Source: Faecalibacterium duncaniae (GTDB lineage Bacteria > Bacillota > Clostridia > Oscillospirales > Ruminococcaceae). Taken from it: DNA of 64,000 bases. How positions within the stretch are numbered: position 1 is the stretch's first letter; the number at the start of each line of letters is the position of its first letter. Shown here in pieces: positions 57,058 to 64,000 of the stretch. The stretch covers positions 372,001-436,000 of the forward strand of contig NZ_CP048437.1 in the NCBI RefSeq assembly GCF_010509575.1, written 5' to 3'. The translations under genes and the position numbers were made by a program. The notes beneath the pieces are model-generated. The model ran no database searches. It saw only the letters and a program-made list of their open reading frames with translations, and had not been told where the DNA came from.

Positions 57058-59178
57058 ATGGAAATGATGGATATGGCGGCAGATGATACCCGTGAAGAAC
57101 TGCGCCGGAAGCTGCGCAGCAACTTTGACGGTCGGATCGTCCGCAAAGACCTGACAAAGAAAATAAAAGAAGGAGCGAATGTTCCGGTCTATGTGCTGGA
57201 GTTCCTGCTGGGTCAGTATTGTAGTTCAGACGATGAGACAATCATTGAGCAGGGCGTTCAGAATGTAAAACGAATTCTGGCAGATAATTTTGTCCGCCCG
57301 GATGAGGCTCAGAAAATTCTCTCACAACTGCGCAAGAACGGTCACCATACCATTATTGATATGGTGACCGTGCATCTGGACATCAAAAAGGATTGCTTTT
57401 TTGCAGAGTTCTCTAACCTTGGTCTCACCAATGTGCCGATTACGGATGATTATCCGGAAAAATATGACCGGCTGCTTTGCGGCGGTATCTGGTGCATCGT
57501 GCAGCTGGAATATGAGTCTGAGGGAGACAGCAACTTTGGAATCACGGATATAGATGGACAGCCGATTTCCTCTAAACAGAAAAAGCAGAAGGACATCTCT
57601 CCCATCAGCATCCATAAGCTGACTCCGATTCAGATGCCCCATGTCGACATTGAAGAAGTTCGAGAGGGACGCAAGGCATTCACACAGGAAGAGTGGATGG
57701 ATGTTATGCTGCGTTCCTGCGGATATGAGCCAGAACAGTTGAACAATCGGGAAAAGTGGCTGCTGCTTGCGCGTATGCTGCCGTTGGTGGAGAACAACTT
57801 CAATCTCTGTGAATTGGGGCCGCGCAGCACAGGCAAGTCCCATATCTATAAAGAAATCAGCCCGAACAGTATCCTGGTATCCGGTGGTCAGACGACCGTT
57901 GCAAATTTGTTTTACAATATGGGGCGCAAAACCGTAGGTTTGGTAGGCTTATGGGACTGCGTTGCCTTTGATGAGGTTGCCGGAATCAAGTTTAAGGACA
58001 AAGACGGCATTCAAATTATGAAAGACTATATGGCTTCCGGCTCCTTTGCCCGCGGCAAAGAGGAAAAGGCAGCATCGGCTTCTATGGTCTTTGTAGGAAA
58101 CATCAATCAGAGCGTGGATGTGTTGCTTAAGACTTCCTCTCTGTTTGACCCGTTCCCGCCGGAGATGGGAACGGACACCGCCTTTCTTGACCGTCTGCAT
58201 TGCTACATTCCAGGCTGGGAGATTCCGAAGTTCCGTCCGGAGCATTTTACCAATGATTACGGCTTTATCACGGATTACTTGGCAGAGTTTATCCGAGAAC
58301 TGCGGAAAGAACAGTATGGTGATGCGTTGGATAAGTATTTCCGCCTTGGAAAGAACCTGAACCAGCGCGATACGATTGCTGTCCGCAAGATCGTAGGCGG
58401 CTATGTGAAATTGCTATATCCGGATGGGGAGTTCACGAAGGAACAGATTGAAGAAATTCTTGTATTTGCGCTGGAAATGCGCCGTCGCGTCAAGGAGCAG
58501 CTGAAAAAACTGGGTGGAATGGAATTCTATGATGTGAACTTCAGCTATATTGATCTTGATACCTTTGAAGAAAAATTTGTTTCCGTGCCAGAGCAGGGCG
58601 GCGGCAAACTCATTCCTGATGGTATCTGCAATCCTGGACAGGTATATACCGTAAGTCAGGGTAAGTCCGGTATGATCGGTGTATTCCGCCTCGAAAGCCA
58701 GATGCTGCCCGGCAACGGAAAATTTGAACGTACTGGCCTTGGCAGCGATCGTGACTGCAAGGAATCCACGAATACGGCGTTCAATTTCCTGAAAGCTAAC
58801 GGAAATCGCATCAGTGGCAGCATCAGTACTACGATGCGGGATTACATCATCAACTATCAGGATTTACAAGGCATTGGCATGACTGGAAAGCTGGCATTGC
58901 CTACATTGATTGCACTATGCAGCATCGCTCTTGGACGGCCTACAGTCAGTACACTTGCCGTGCTGGGAGAAATCAGCATCAGCGGCACGATTCTGAAAGT
59001 GGACGAGCTTGCCAATAGTTTGCAGGTGTGCCTCGATAGCGGAGCAAAGAAAGTGCTGCTTCCGATTACCAGTGCAGCAGACCTTGGCACTGTGCCGCCG
59101 GAGCTGGTGGGGAGTTTTAATCTGATTTTCTACAGCAGTGCGGAAGATGCGGTGTTTAAGGCGTTGGGGGTAGAGTAA
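57058..59178 (+). CDS. brxL: BREX protein BrxL (Lon-like)
   Basis: 706 residues. AAA+ region with Walker A GPRSTGKSH (from 254) and GLWDCVAFDEVAGIKF as the Walker B block; C-terminal Lon-protease-like domain (about 530-700: NTAFNFLKANGNRISGSIS, GEISISGTILKVDELANSL, AKKVLLPI). BrxL is a ring-forming DNA-binding AAA+ protein required for BREX-1 phage exclusion. Alternative ATGs lie at 57064 and 57067. Last gene of the BREX operon; composition falls to AT-rich right after. Confidence 0.92.
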   Translation: MEMMDMAADDTREELRRKLRSNFDGRIVRKDLTKKIKEGANVPVYVLEFLLGQYCSSDDETIIEQGVQNVKRILADNFVRPDEAQKILSQLRKNGHHTIIDMVTVHLDIKKDCFFAEFSNLGLTNVPITDDYPEKYDRLLCGGIWCIVQLEYESEGDSNFGITDIDGQPISSKQKKQKDISPISIHKLTPIQMPHVDIEEVREGRKAFTQEEWMDVMLRSCGYEPEQLNNREKWLLLARMLPLVENNFNLCELGPRSTGKSHIYKEISPNSILVSGGQTTVANLFYNMGRKTVGLVGLWDCVAFDEVAGIKFKDKDGIQIMKDYMASGSFARGKEEKAASASMVFVGNINQSVDVLLKTSSLFDPFPPEMGTDTAFLDRLHCYIPGWEIPKFRPEHFTNDYGFITDYLAEFIRELRKEQYGDALDKYFRLGKNLNQRDTIAVRKIVGGYVKLLYPDGEFTKEQIEEILVFALEMRRRVKEQLKKLGGMEFYDVNFSYIDLDTFEEKFVSVPEQGGGKLIPDGICNPGQVYTVSQGKSGMIGVFRLESQMLPGNGKFERTGLGSDRDCKESTNTAFNFLKANGNRISGSISTTMRDYIINYQDLQGIGMTGKLALPTLIALCSIALGRPTVSTLAVLGEISISGTILKVDELANSLQVCLDSGAKKVLLPITSAADLGTVPPELVGSFNLIFYSSAEDAVFKALGVE

Positions 59179-59236
59179 CAGGTCTCTGAATGAAAGAATG
59201 TTTTGAAATCAGGAATGAGGTAGAAAGGAAAGTTCC

Positions 59237-59917
59237 ATGACAAAAGATGAAGTAAAAAAACTCAGGATGGACAGTCCGGAATCACTACAGTTTTTAAATA
59301 ATGCTACAAAATTTTATAATTTAATGATGATGTATCGTTGTGCTATTCGGGAGATACAAACTAAACTTGAGGTTTTGGATGATGAATTTTCAGCTGAGAA
59401 CAATCGAAATCCTATTTCTTTTATAAAAACAAGAATTAAGAAGCCCAATAGTATTTATAATAAACTGCAGAAAATGGGACATGATTTTACAACAGAGAAT
59501 ATACAAACATATCTAAATGATGTAGCGGGTGTTCGAATAGTTTGTGCGTTTATTGATGATATTTATATGATATCTGATTTGATCACACAACAAGATGATA
59601 TCAAAGTTATTGAAGTAAAGGATTATATAAAAAATCCCAAACCAAATGGCTATCGAAGCTATCACATGATTGTTGAGATTCCTGTATTTTTTGCTAAGGG
59701 TAAAACACCTATGCGTGTAGAACTTCAAATACGAACTAATGGGATGGATTTTTGGGCAACGTTGGAACATCAGCTTCGTTATAAAAAAGGCATTGAAGAA
59801 ATGCCTGGATATGAAGAGATAAGTGAAGAATTACTTCATTCTGCAAGAGCTATCATTGATGCAGATAATGAAATGCAGAGAATAAAAGACAAAATTGGTA
59901 TGTTCCACGAAATTTAA
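59237..59917 (+). CDS. Small alarmone synthetase (RelA/SpoT domain)
   Basis: 226 residues, a single synthetase domain: IKKPNSIYNKL (67-77), DVAGVRIVC (95-103), KDYIKNPKPNGYRSYH (128-143), VELQIRT (161-167) and EHQLRYK (177-183). All catalytic motifs are kept, so it should make (p)ppGpp from GTP/GDP and ATP; no hydrolase domain. RelQ/YjbM-like by length. Low GC. It lies 58 bases after brxL and 36 before a cardiolipin synthase. Could be a stress enzyme or a toxic synthetase; no antitoxin candidate is adjacent. Confidence 0.85.
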   Translation: MTKDEVKKLRMDSPESLQFLNNATKFYNLMMMYRCAIREIQTKLEVLDDEFSAENNRNPISFIKTRIKKPNSIYNKLQKMGHDFTTENIQTYLNDVAGVRIVCAFIDDIYMISDLITQQDDIKVIEVKDYIKNPKPNGYRSYHMIVEIPVFFAKGKTPMRVELQIRTNGMDFWATLEHQLRYKKGIEEMPGYEEISEELLHSARAIIDADNEMQRIKDKIGMFHEI

Positions 59918-59953
59918 GCAGAAATTTGATCGAGTAGAAAGGTTGGAATATAT

Positions 59954-61513
59954 ATGAAACAAGATACTTTAGAAGGAAAAGCGAAAACAAAAAACGGAGT
60001 AAAACGATTGTGTTTTTCCATAGTCTGCATTCTTCTAGAAGTAGTTTTTATTATTACTATTGTAACACGCTTAAATGAATATGCAGAAATCATAAATCTA
60101 TTTACAAGGATTTTAAGTGGAATTTTAGTTTTGGGATTGTATGCATCAGATAAGACATCCTCTATGAAAATGCCTTGGGTCATCTTAATTCTAATTTTCC
60201 CAATTATGGGTGTAGGCCTGTATTTGTTGATTGGTTTGAATGGCGGCACACATAAAATGCGTGAGCGATATGCAGAAATTGATAGCAAATTGTTACCAAT
60301 GCTTTCCGATAATCAGGAGTGCTTAAACAGAATAAACGAAACGATTCCGAAGGCAGGAAATATTGCAAGTTATATACAAAGAAATTCGCAGTATCCAATC
60401 TATCAGAATACGGATATTGTGTATTTTGATGAAGCAGTGAAAGGATTAGAGGCACAGCTTAAGGATTTGGAGAAAGCACAAAAGTTTATCTTTATGGAAT
60501 ATCATGCGATAGAAGACGCTGAAGCATGGCATAAGATTCAAGATGTTCTGGAAGAGCGAGTAAAAGCAGGTGTGGAAGTTAGAGTATTCTACGATGATAT
60601 GGGTTCTATAGGCTTTATTAACACAGATTTTGTGAAAAAAATGGAGGCAATAGGAATTCATTGCCGTGTATTCAATCCGTTTATGCCAGGTTTAAATCTG
60701 TTTTTGAACAATCGTGATCATAGAAAAATAACAGTTATTGATGGAAAAGTCGGATTTACAGGTGGATATAATCTAGCAAACGAATATTTTAATTACACAC
60801 ACCCGTATGGACAGTGGAAAGATACAGGTATTCGTTTAGAAGGAGATGCTGTTCAGTCGCTTACAGTGACATTTTTAGAAATGTGGAATGCTGTTAGTGA
60901 AAAAGCTACGAATGATACTGATTTTAGTAAATACATTATTCATTACGATTATAAAGCACAGCAAACAGGTTTTGTTCAGCCTTATGCAGACAGTCCTATG
61001 GATAATGAGCAGGTCGGAGAAGAAGTTTATATCAGTATGATAAATAAAGCTGAAAAATATTGTTGGTTTATGACTCCATATCTAATCATAACAGATGAAA
61101 TGACGCATGCGTTATGTCTGGCTGCTAAGCGAGGGGTAGACGTAAGAATTATCACACCTGGTATCCCTGATAAAAAATTCATTTATAATGTAACTCGTTC
61201 TTTTTATCATGGATTAGTTAAACATGGTGTTCGTGTTTATGAGTGGACTCCTGGTTTCTGTCATGCAAAAATGAGTGTGGCAGATGACTGTATGGCAACT
61301 TGTGGAACAATTAATTTGGATTATCGAAGTTTATATCACCATTTTGAAAACGGCTGTTTTATGGCAGATTGTCAGGCAGTTGTGGAAATAAAAAATGATC
61401 TGATAAGAACGATGGGAGAATGTCGTGATGTGACAGACCAATATCAAACCGGACGAAGTGCATATTTGCGACTGGGACAATTATTTATGAGATTATTTGC
61501 TGGATTGCTATAA
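59954..61513 (+). CDS. cls: Cardiolipin synthase (PLD superfamily)
   Basis: 519 residues. About three N-terminal membrane segments (20-40, 48-66, 72-95), then two HKD motifs: HRKITVIDG (H256, K258, D263) with FTGGYNLANEY, and HAKMSVADD (H437, K439, D444) with GTINLDYRS. Joins phosphatidylglycerol molecules to cardiolipin. Follows the alarmone synthetase gene closely, so the two are probably co-transcribed, and ends at a strong terminator. Confidence 0.9.
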   Translation: MKQDTLEGKAKTKNGVKRLCFSIVCILLEVVFIITIVTRLNEYAEIINLFTRILSGILVLGLYASDKTSSMKMPWVILILIFPIMGVGLYLLIGLNGGTHKMRERYAEIDSKLLPMLSDNQECLNRINETIPKAGNIASYIQRNSQYPIYQNTDIVYFDEAVKGLEAQLKDLEKAQKFIFMEYHAIEDAEAWHKIQDVLEERVKAGVEVRVFYDDMGSIGFINTDFVKKMEAIGIHCRVFNPFMPGLNLFLNNRDHRKITVIDGKVGFTGGYNLANEYFNYTHPYGQWKDTGIRLEGDAVQSLTVTFLEMWNAVSEKATNDTDFSKYIIHYDYKAQQTGFVQPYADSPMDNEQVGEEVYISMINKAEKYCWFMTPYLIITDEMTHALCLAAKRGVDVRIITPGIPDKKFIYNVTRSFYHGLVKHGVRVYEWTPGFCHAKMSVADDCMATCGTINLDYRSLYHHFENGCFMADCQAVVEIKNDLIRTMGECRDVTDQYQTGRSAYLRLGQLFMRLFAGLL

Positions 61514-61526
61514 GAATCTGATGAAA

Positions 61527-61581
61527 CGACCTTTCAAAAAACAGTTGATTTAGAAGTTAACTGTTTTTGAAAGGCCGTTTT
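61527..61581 (+). terminator. Terminator after cls
   Basis: ACGACCTTTCAAAAAACAGTT pairs with AACTGTTTTTGAAAGGCCGT around a 12-base loop, followed by TTTT. Long stem; closes the alarmone synthetase-cls unit. Confidence 0.9.
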
Positions 61582-61711
61582 TGCTATATCTAACAGTCTG
61601 TTGTACAAAGAAGATTTTGCATGGATGAAAAAAACAAACCTTGTTGAGGTTAAATTGAGGCTGACTTTGTATTGTATAGACATAAGATGAAAAAAAGTCA
61701 GGTGATGTGCG

Positions 61712-63145
61712 ATGGGAAAACGTAAGATATTTAAAATTGTTTTTGTTATACTGTCAATTTTTTTATGTGTGGTTTTTTATGAATTGCTCGGAATCTGCGT
61801 TGCATATAAAAAGCAGCCGGAAGTGTCCAATACAACCAAAAAAGAAACAAAAAATGGGTCATGGAACGAATGCAGTGAAAATACAGAACGGGCAGTAATC
61901 ATAGAAAGGAATCCAGAAGCGCTTTTACAAAGAGTGCGTTTGATCAAGAATGCAAAAAAGGAAATTATTCTTTCTACTTTTGCATTTCAATCCGATGAAA
62001 GTGGAAAATTGATCTTAGGAGCACTGCATGATGCGGCAGACAGAGGTGTACATATTCGTCTGTTAGTAGATGGAATGGAGAGCTGGATTGATATGGAAGG
62101 AAATCCGTATTTCTATGGATTATCTTCCCATGAGAATGTTGAAATTAAACTGTATAATAAGGCCAATCCGTTGAAACCATGGAAGATGATGGGGAGAATG
62201 CATGATAAATATTTGATTGCAGATGGTAAGACATATATTCTTGGTGGAAGAAATACATACAATTATTTCCTGGGTGATTTTCCGGGACATAAGAACTATG
62301 ACAGAGATGTGTTAGTGGTTTGCGATGAACCTGAGAAAGAAAATTCAGTTAATCAGTTGTTAGAGTATTTTGAAACGATATGGGAACAAGAAGACAGTGG
62401 TTATTTTCATGACAATAAAAAACTGGCAAATAGAAAATCTGTAAAGAACGCAGTTTTAGAGCTGCAGAACGGCTATCAGAAATATTTTGAAGAGAATAAG
62501 GAAAGAATCTGCGATACCGATTACACGGACGAAACTTTTGAGACAGAAAAGATTGCATTAGTGTCAAATCCTATCCACACAGGTCCCAAGGAACCAGTAG
62601 TCTGGTATCAACTGGGAGAACTAATGAAAAATGCAAAAGAGCGCGTGAAAATTCATACACCATATATTATCTGCAATGATATGATGTCTAATACATGGAA
62701 AGAGATTGCGGAGAGAGTTCCGGATTTTTCTATCATGACCAATTCGGTTGCCAACAATGGAAATCCATTTGGAGCTGCCGATTATGCGAAAAACAGAAAT
62801 AGAATCTTAAGTACAGGAATTAATATCTGGGAATATGAAGGCGGTTATTCATACCACGGAAAAAGTATTCTGATTGACGATGATCTGTCTGTAATCGGTT
62901 CCTTTAATATGGACATGAGAAGTGCATATCTGGATACGGAACTGATGCTTGTAATTCGCAGTAAAGATATTAATAAACAGTTGGAAGAGGGCATGATGGA
63001 ATATGAAAGAGTGTCCCGCCAGGTATTGGAAGATGGAACCTATCGTGATCCATATCATGTAGAGCCAATCGAATTAACAAAGAAACGTCAGAGAAAAATA
63101 TTTTTGGTACAGCATCTGCTTGGATGGGCAAGGTATCTGTTTTAA
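61712..63145 (+). CDS. Membrane-anchored PLD-family protein
   Basis: 477 residues. One N-terminal anchor (IFKIVFVILSIFLCVVFYELL, about 5-25), then two PLD domains: MHDKYLIADGK (H164, K166, D171) with LGGRN, and YHGKSILIDD (H382, K384, D389) with GSFNMDMRS. A cardiolipin synthase-like or phospholipase D-like enzyme facing outside; exact reaction unknown. GTCAGGTGATG supplies the ribosome site. A two-component system follows 17 bases later. Confidence 0.85.
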   Translation: MGKRKIFKIVFVILSIFLCVVFYELLGICVAYKKQPEVSNTTKKETKNGSWNECSENTERAVIIERNPEALLQRVRLIKNAKKEIILSTFAFQSDESGKLILGALHDAADRGVHIRLLVDGMESWIDMEGNPYFYGLSSHENVEIKLYNKANPLKPWKMMGRMHDKYLIADGKTYILGGRNTYNYFLGDFPGHKNYDRDVLVVCDEPEKENSVNQLLEYFETIWEQEDSGYFHDNKKLANRKSVKNAVLELQNGYQKYFEENKERICDTDYTDETFETEKIALVSNPIHTGPKEPVVWYQLGELMKNAKERVKIHTPYIICNDMMSNTWKEIAERVPDFSIMTNSVANNGNPFGAADYAKNRNRILSTGINIWEYEGGYSYHGKSILIDDDLSVIGSFNMDMRSAYLDTELMLVIRSKDINKQLEEGMMEYERVSRQVLEDGTYRDPYHVEPIELTKKRQRKIFLVQHLLGWARYLF

Positions 63146-63162
63146 TAAGGAGGAAGGAAAAC

Positions 63163-63834
63163 GTGTTTCAAATATTGATTGTAGAAGATGATAAAGAATT
63201 AAGCCAGCTATTCCAAAAAGTGCTTGAGAAGAATGGATATCAAGTCAAAAGTGCATCGGATGGAGCAGAGGCATTAGAAGTATTGGTTAAGGAATATATT
63301 GATCTGATCATTTCTGATATTATGATGCCGGTTATGGATGGCTATGAACTGGTGTCAGAACTTCGCTCAGCAGGATATCAGATACCAGTGCTTATGATCA
63401 CTGCGAAAGGTTCCTTTGATGATATGCGCCAGGGATTTCTTTCGGGAAGTGACGATTATATGGTAAAACCGGTAAATGTGAATGAAATGGTTTTAAGAGT
63501 CGGAGCACTGCTTCGCCGTGCACAGATACTGAATGAACACAAAATTGTGATCGGTTCAACAGAGTTTGATTATGATGCAATGACGGTTACAACTGATAAG
63601 GAAAGTCTTGTTTTGCCTAAAAAAGAATTCCTGCTTTTATATAAGCTTGCAGCTTCGCCAGGCAGAATATTTACAAAACAACAGTTGATGGATGAAGTAT
63701 GGGGATACGAGACGGAGGCAGACCCACATACGATAGAGGTACATATAGGAAGAATCAGAGAGCGTTTTAAAGATAACCCTGATTTTGAAATCGTAACAAT
63801 GCGTGGAATTGGATACAAGGTGGTGAAAAAATAA
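63163..63834 (+). CDS. OmpR/PhoB-type response regulator
   Basis: 223 residues from GTG 63163 (AAGGAGGAA seven bases upstream); an ATG at 63124 lies inside the PLD gene. Receiver 1-118 with phospho-acceptor D52 in DLIISDIMMP; C-terminal winged helix with RIFTKQQLMDEVWGYE and IEVHIGRIRERF...MRGIGYKVVK. Overlaps the kinase start by one base (TAATG). May control the upstream PLD gene. Confidence 0.92.
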   Translation: MFQILIVEDDKELSQLFQKVLEKNGYQVKSASDGAEALEVLVKEYIDLIISDIMMPVMDGYELVSELRSAGYQIPVLMITAKGSFDDMRQGFLSGSDDYMVKPVNVNEMVLRVGALLRRAQILNEHKIVIGSTEFDYDAMTVTTDKESLVLPKKEFLLLYKLAASPGRIFTKQQLMDEVWGYETEADPHTIEVHIGRIRERFKDNPDFEIVTMRGIGYKVVKK

Positions 63835-64000
63835 TGGAACAAAAGAAAGAAAAAGGATTGCGGATCCGATCCTGTCTGACTGGTGCAATCTGGCTGGCAC
63901 TTGTATTTTCAACAGTCATATCTGCTTTATTATTTGCTTTTTTGAATCATTTTTTTAATCTGCCTGGTAGCATACCTGTGCTTGGCTGGCTTTTGATTTT
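63834..64000 (+). CDS. Sensor histidine kinase (5' part, cut by window end)
   Basis: Starts at ATG 63834, overlapping the regulator stop. The visible 55 residues have a basic start (MEQKKEKGLRIRS) and a first membrane segment (AIWLALVFSTVISALLFAFL). Position after an OmpR-type regulator identifies it as the partner kinase; catalytic domains lie beyond the window. Confidence 0.8.
   Translation, partial: MEQKKEKGLRIRSCLTGAIWLALVFSTVISALLFAFLNHFFNLPGSIPVLGWLLI

Larger units (their letters stand above)
811..64000. mobile_element. Tn1549/CTn-like ICE (right end not in window)
   Basis: Gene content and order (rep, dnaC-like, parB, DUF3846, pcfB, virD4, maff2, trbL-like, prgI, virB4, NlpC/P60, DUF4315, DUF4366, topB, YodL/DUF4316, SNF2 helicase, mobC, relaxase) match Tn1549-type conjugative transposons of gut Clostridia. 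The left boundary lies between the rpsI stop and the first ICE gene at 1244. No ICE integrase was found up to 64000, so the element either continues past the window or its right end lies unrecognised between 45 and 64 kb. It carries a nested IME, an IS-interrupted insertion and a BREX system. Confidence 0.7.

Noticed and set aside
59237..59917. Toxin-antitoxin pair based on the alarmone synthetase
   Set aside because: The neighbour is an ordinary cardiolipin synthase and no small antitoxin-like gene is adjacent; catalytic motifs fit a normal RelQ-type enzyme.

Overview
The window opens in a host ribosomal-protein operon (3' end of rplM, then complete rpsI). The S9/L13 sequences and codon use suggest a gut Clostridia of the Oscillospiraceae type (Faecalibacterium-like); this is inference. 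Just after the rpsI terminator a large Tn1549/CTn-type integrative and conjugative element (ICE) begins. Its integrase and right end are not in the window.

Layout. (1) 1.2-8.5 kb: BRO antirepressor, replication initiator with iteron-like repeats inside the gene, DnaC-like loader, ParB, DUF3846 protein, PcfB, VirD4 coupling protein, and the 5' part of maff2. (2) 8.49-19.79 kb: an integrative mobilizable element (IME) inserted inside maff2. It carries TnpV, a PAP2 phosphatase and membrane XRE cargo, a RepA_N-like protein, a MOBQ relaxase with a candidate oriT, primase and VapE replication genes with GTTGCC repeats, TnpW and a TnpX-like large serine recombinase. (3) 19.8-27.1 kb: the type IV secretion block resumes (3' end of maff2, TrbL-like, PrgI, VirB4, NlpC/P60 peptidase, DUF4315, SH3/DUF4366). 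(4) 27.2-30.97 kb: a composite insertion with 33-bp repeats, a high-GC glycosyltransferase fused to a MarR-like domain, and a group II intron remnant split by an IS1182-like element. (5) 31.0-45.1 kb: topoisomerase III, YodL/DUF4316 protein, a 2454-residue methylase-like/SNF2 helicase with a tnpV gene in another frame, MobC, and the MOBP relaxase. (6) 45.3-59.2 kb: a complete type 1 BREX phage-defence operon (brxA, brxB, brxC, pglX, an extra small gene, pglZ, brxL) behind a small HTH gene and a good sigma-70-type promoter. (7) 59.2-64 kb: lower-GC genes for a small alarmone synthetase, a cardiolipin synthase, a second PLD-family enzyme, and a response regulator/histidine kinase pair (kinase cut by the window end).

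How it fits together. Rep, DnaC and ParB would replicate and maintain the excised ICE. Relaxase, MobC, helicase and topoisomerase process DNA, and VirD4/VirB4/TrbL/PrgI/NlpC move it. The IME has its own relaxase and integrase and would borrow the ICE channel while interrupting one of its small membrane genes. BREX protects the host and element from phage.

The most unusual observations are a recurring RNA-like hairpin module (TTACATAG motif, five copies, two of them sharing a GCAGGTGCACATG apical loop at near-identical spacing), the overprinted tnpV, an unassigned gene inside the BREX operon, an AT-rich apparently swapped specificity region in pglX, and the glycosyltransferase-MarR fusion.
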